Assembly (NCBI RefSeq): GCF_963678635.1
Contig: NC_087067.1
Coordinates: 1,860,001 to 1,924,000, forward strand
Source: Symsagittifera roscoffensis
Taxonomy: Eukaryota > Xenacoelomorpha > Acoela > Convolutidae
Length of the DNA: 64,000 nucleotides
Direction of reading: 5' to 3'
Positions 59,771 through 64,000 of the stretch are shown here, piece after piece. Under the pieces are notes generated by a model that had not been told where the DNA came from, ran no database searches, and worked only from the letters and a program-made list of their open reading frames with translations. Both the position numbers and the translations under genes were made by a program. The first letter of the stretch is position 1. Each line of letters starts with the position of its first letter.

Positions 59771-60576
59771 ACACTCCCCGGTCAGCCCTGGTCAATGTCC
59801 TCATTGAACTGGGAGTCATTCATCAAAATGGTACAGTGCCATCAAACAGAATTTACAAAAAGCATCAAAAGAATTTTGTCTGCATAACATCGACTCACTA
59901 CGTGCTCATAAATGGCATCATACTACATCACTATAGCCTTCCAACTTGAGTTACTAATGTGCATTTGAGAATATGCCTAGAGATAAAGTTTCCTTTCTGG
60001 CTTCCATTGCCATTTTTTATTTAAAACCTTTTCTCCCATGCTTAAAAAATGTTGGGACGCAGGACGCTCCTGCCAACCCACACATTAAAATTATCCTACT
60101 AATTCTAGTCCCTTCCGGAATCATTTTAATTGTCAACGGTCCTGAATATTAAAATTAAGAAACTCTGTGGTTAGAAAGAACAATGAAATAATCTCCCTCT
60201 TCAAGAGATTTTTCATGTTCTTCATGTCACCACAAATAAAACAGTAATCTTAGATGCGTAAAAACAATCATGCAGGCTGGAGTAGCTTATATATACTTCT
60301 GACTCAAGCCTTTCATCAATAAAAATTAAGTGTTTTCTAAAACCACTCAATCAAATCATGTGGAAAATCGACATCTGTAATATTTTTAAAACTCAAAGTT
60401 TGAACTAAAGTTTTCAACTTTTCAATTCATTTAGTAAGCTTGGTTACTCTATTCAGTTTTTCCACACAGGACAAAGTTCCCTTTTTTCACTTCTTTTTTT
60501 TGTATCGTTTAGAAGTTCTAAAACGTCTAAATTCTTTTTTGTTGCTCACTTCTACTCGGTTCTCTCTCTCTCTCGT

Positions 60577-61406
60577 TCAGCTCTTCATATCGTCTGCTTG
60601 CGACATTGACTCGACACTCTCGATTTCCGTATCCACCAGCACATCAGTTGCCATTCTCACGATATTGAAGGCAGTCCTCCAACACTTTTGCTCCTCCACC
60701 CTTTGCTTGCAACAGGGCAGGGGATCCACCGATGTCTCTCTGTTTCTACAGAAGCCACTGTGGAGACACAACATCACATTCCTTTCCACGTCTTCTCTCA
60801 ACATGTCTTTTCGTCCTCTTCCCTCTAGATCAATCGTCCTCACTGTTCTCTTCACAGTGGTGGTCACGGCATTCCGATGAGTCACGCAAGCTCGCTTGAA
60901 AGTTTGTGGTCCCATGTCCAGTTAGAATGAACTATACACTCTGCTGTGTTTTGACATGTGCTTCTTGGCATAATCATACAACCCTGCAGTCATGTTGGCT
61001 CTAAACCATGGCATCCGTCGTCTCCTGGCCGATATCTTTTTCACTTCCATCGGAATATTTAAGACTCTACACGTTTTGTATCGGAAAGATCTAAGTCGTT
61101 CCGACAGTTGAGCTCTTCCAATTGTTCCTTGGTCGGCGCTTTCTGTCTATTGTTCTCTCCTTCATGAGCTTCCAGCCACTTGATTGCCATCATCACTCCA
61201 ACTACGATAATCGTTATTCTCTGTGATGAGTCTGGTAAACCCATGGAGAGCAGCTCTCCAGCGTCCCTGAAGAGCACTAGATTAATACGCGCGGGATACC
61301 ACCATGTATGCAACAAACAGTGGCACCGAAACTCATCATGCGTCAGCATGATACTCCACAAGTTCCGAGATCTCGACGCTTCTAGCAGCGGCTCCACTTC
61401 CATCAT
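60577..61406 (-). pseudogene. Unknown protein-coding relic of 5 kb unit, copy 2 (two broken ORFs)
   Basis: 61059-61406 (115 codons) is the N-terminal half, cut by a 2 bp insertion near 61080. 60577-60915 (112 codons) is the C-terminal half after an in-frame TAA where copy 1 has CAA. The C-terminus is Cys-rich (LCLHSGFCRNRE, PCCKQRVEEQKC). Upstream of 61406 the frame stays open to an acceptor-like ttatttag near 61477, which suggests a spliced gene. Confidence 0.45.
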
Positions 61407-61478
61407 TGCACGGTCGATTTCATCACTCTCATCATCTGCGTTGTAATCTGTGGCTGCTGATCTTTTTAGATTCTAAAT

Positions 61479-61625
61479 AACAGTAAATAACTACAAACTC
61501 ACAAACTACAAACTACAAATAACAGTAAAAAACTACATGCAGTAGCGGAGTAACAAACTACAAACTTTCTACTTTTCTAACCTAATTTGCAAATAAAAAT
61601 GCTACTTTGGTGGCAGTTTTAAAAA
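61479..61625 (+). repeat. Low-complexity ctacaaa-rich junction and HP-E-like start
   Basis: Repeated actacaaact/aacagtaaa words, then gcagtagcggagtaa and ctaacctaatttgcaaata, which also follow unit 1 at 56486-56545. These junction sequences belong to the duplicated unit. Confidence 0.45.
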
Positions 61626-61719
61626 ATTGGGCTGTTTTAGCAGTATATTAGCAAAAATGAGATAGATAGCTATAAATAGTTCTTAGTATTGGTATAAACA
61701 GATTGCAAAGAAATTTAAG

Positions 61720-62440
61720 TGAAATCAAAAACTTAAGCCAATCTTTGGAGCGAGCCAGAAGGCCAAAAAGAGGTTTTTTTTCTGAAAAAATTATATCTTC
61801 ACACTTACTTTGAACCAAGGAACGTTTTATATATCAAAACTCAGCTTTGTTTTTGTTTTTTCCATATTCTACAAACAGATAGCAAAAAAAACCATGTTTA
61901 AACCTGAAGCCCCAAAAAAGGTTTTAAGCCTGAAACCCGAAAAAAGGTTTTAAAATTAGTTTAAAAAATTATATCGTCACATTCACTTCAAACTTAGAAA
62001 GGTTTTATAAATCGAAATTCAGCTCTGTGTTTGATTCTTCCAAAAGCTATAAACATAAAGCAAAACAAAATATGTTAAAACAAAAACTTAAGCCAATATT
62101 AGGAGCGAGCCTGAAGCCCAAAAAAAGGGTTTTCTTATGTAAAAAATTTATATAGTCACATCCACTTCGATTTTAGAAATCTTTTTATAACAAAATTGAG
62201 CACTGTTATAAACACGATATTTATCAACAGATTCTGAAAAAAGTTGAGTTGAAATTAAAATTTTAGCCAGTCTTTGGAGCGAGCACGAAGCCGGAAAAAA
62301 GAATTTTTTTTTTATCGAAATGAAAATTATATAGTCACATTCAATTTTCATTTCGGCACGTATTATATATCAAAATCAAGCTCTGTTATTCCTCGGTTGA
62401 TGGCTGTTAAGTTTTCACATTTCTGTTACACAAAACCTGC
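61720..62440 (+). repeat. Tandem array, period about 175 bp, four copies
   Basis: Marked by cttaagccaat-ttggagcgagcc (61735, 62088, 62262; a decayed copy near 61895), then ttatat-gtcaca(ttcac)tt and a tttatatatcaaaa-tcagctctg-like end. Copies are moderately diverged. Non-coding. Confidence 0.65.
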
Positions 62441-62499
62441 AACATGCAAAAACTTTAAAAAAGTTGGGATTTTTTTCAAAAGAAATTCACAATCACGCT

Positions 62500-64000
62500 G
62501 AGTTTGAGAAATTATTATATATCAAAATAGCCCTTTTAAAGTTCTAACGATTGCAGAAAAATGCAAAAAAATTACTGAGTACCTTTTGTTATAAAGGGCA
62601 GAACATTTTTTGAAGCGATATTTCAGGCCAAAACGAGCCCCTCAAACTGTACTTATAGATTTTTTGCACCCAAAAATATTGCTGTTAACATACTTCTATA
62701 ACAGTACTGAATACGTGTCAATCAATTCCGACATCTTTTTTGGACCTGTCAAATTGACTACTTTAAATTTTTTTAAACTTTGATTTTGATAGTATCCATG
62801 CTTCGAATTATGTTCTTTAAATTGAATTGTGAGTAAAATTGTACCATTCAGCTTTGGAAAACACCATTTCAACCGTAAAATATTTAAATAAGGAAATCAC
62901 TCGCTATAAACATTTAAAAAAACCTAAAAAATCGGATTGTACCTCGTCCAACCAGTCAATCTGCATTCCTAATCCACACCATGCTAACATTCAGCAAGTT
63001 TAAGAAAAATTACTGCCTCAATTGAACCAGAGTTGTTTGAAAACAAGAAATTTAGGGCAGAGTTTGAAGAAAACTATCGACACTAGAAAACAATATGGAA
63101 ACTAACATACCGTATTGAGGACTGTAAACGCTTCAACCTGAGATCTGTAGCAATAAACAGCATATAAGGAGCAAAGTAAGATTGAGATTAAAGTTATTAT
63201 ATTCGGTTATCCGCGCAGCGTAAAAGAGTGTAGTATATATCAGAATTGATTTATTGTTTTGATTTTCGGTTCCGTAAAGCAGATTTTTTTTCAGATCCGC
63301 AATTTTTTTTCGATCCGTAAATCAGATCCGCAAATTTAGTTTTCATAACTCCATAACGCAAAAGCTGCGACGAGACAGGAATTCGATAAAGTGTTTTTTT
63401 TGTCTTCACAACCACTGAGATTAGGAATTTACTAAGCATCAAAAATTAGGCCTTTAGTTTTCTCCTGTTTGCCGAAGAAGCAGTCAAAAATTTACAATAA
63501 TTTTTGATATTAACGGCAGAACATTTATTCAGGCGAGCTTTACATGCCAAATGAACTTCCCTTTCTGATACAAAATTTTGCGCTTAACGCAATATTTCAA
63601 CCGTTTCTTAAGCCCTTATAAAATTCATACTGTTTTTCTGGAAACAATTGACAGAATATATGTGCTCGGGGTGTTTTTTTCTCCAGATAGAGTTTTTTTT
63701 ATTTTTTAACTGGCTATTTTTAAATGAAAAAAAATAAGTTTTCTAGTTTCGCTTTCTTTTTGGTTTTTGGGCACCCAACGGAAAAATTGCTCAAATAGGA
63801 AATCGATTGGTAACTCGACATTAATATTGGTGATCAATGTGAATTTCCTGAAATTTGAAAAAAAAACATTTTGATAGATTTAAAAATTTGTAGAAAACGA
63901 AAAATTAATGAAAAATTTAAAATAATACCCTTTCTCGGTTTATCTCACTACATATCAACCATATTTTTTTCAAAAAACGTCACAAAAATTACAGATATTG
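62500..64000 (+). other. Featureless AT-rich DNA with one HP-A relic
   Basis: No gene seen. 63654-63720 holds acagaatatatgtgctcggg, a T-run, ctccagatag and ttttttaactggcta, matching HP-A positions 30-110 after the left hairpin. Confidence 0.45.

Larger units (their letters stand above)
56789..61478 (+). repeat. About 5 kb tandemly duplicated unit, copy 2
   Basis: Same order as copy 1: HP-B-like pieces at 57107-57240 and 57776-57905, hairpin cluster 58349-58538, near-identical core of about 58085-59945, diverged flanks. In the core only scattered single-base differences are seen over about 1.9 kb. Outside it, substitutions and indels are frequent. Confidence 0.8.

Overview
The window is eukaryotic nuclear DNA, most likely from an AT-rich invertebrate animal. 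It has short protein-coding exons with GT-AG introns (one GC-AG), long repeat-filled introns, tRNA-derived repeat modules, Ty3/gypsy debris and no operon structure. I cannot name the species. Protein identities rest on motif reading only; no database search was possible.

Positions 471-46726 (+ strand) carry the 3' part of one giant gene. I could chain 38 coding exons with consistent splice phases into about 8.0 kb of CDS (about 2,667 codons), open at the left edge of the window and ending at a TGA at 46724-46726. The product is almost wholly helical and charged, with a tryptophan recurring every one to two exons in a W-centred helix, as in spectrin repeats. The last exon adds a Ser/Arg-rich disordered tail. 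This fits a nesprin-, spectraplakin- or dystrophin-like cytoskeletal linker, but no diagnostic end domain (KASH, EF-hand, GAS2, WW, ZZ) is visible, so the family stays open. A small ATG exon at 15584-15649 may be an alternative first exon.

The introns are packed with mobile debris. The intron 4328-7323 holds a reverse-oriented, decayed Ty3/gypsy pol fragment: integrase with an H2C2 zinc finger and a D,D35E core, then a basic C-terminal extension. Many other introns hold short non-autonomous repeats whose ends are marked by small hairpins beside TTGTTCCGAC / GTCGGAAC motifs. One such family carries a tRNA-like module inside. Other intronic repeats are hAT-like MITEs (CAGGGGCGGAT ends), a four-copy 163-171 bp satellite at 32655-33330 and small tandem duplications.

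Downstream of the gene (46727-64000) I see no convincing host gene. It holds a 217/221 bp inverted repeat (47058-47687), gene-free AT-rich DNA (47700-50740), a degenerate minisatellite built on a roughly 20 bp ATGATCCCTATGTATAACTA motif (50750-51420), two tandem copies of a roughly 5 kb unit (51748-56473 and 56789-61478) with a partial third copy between them, a roughly 175 bp tandem array (61720-62440), and mostly featureless DNA to the end. The 5 kb unit has degenerate minus-strand reading frames of unrecognised family, broken differently in the two copies.
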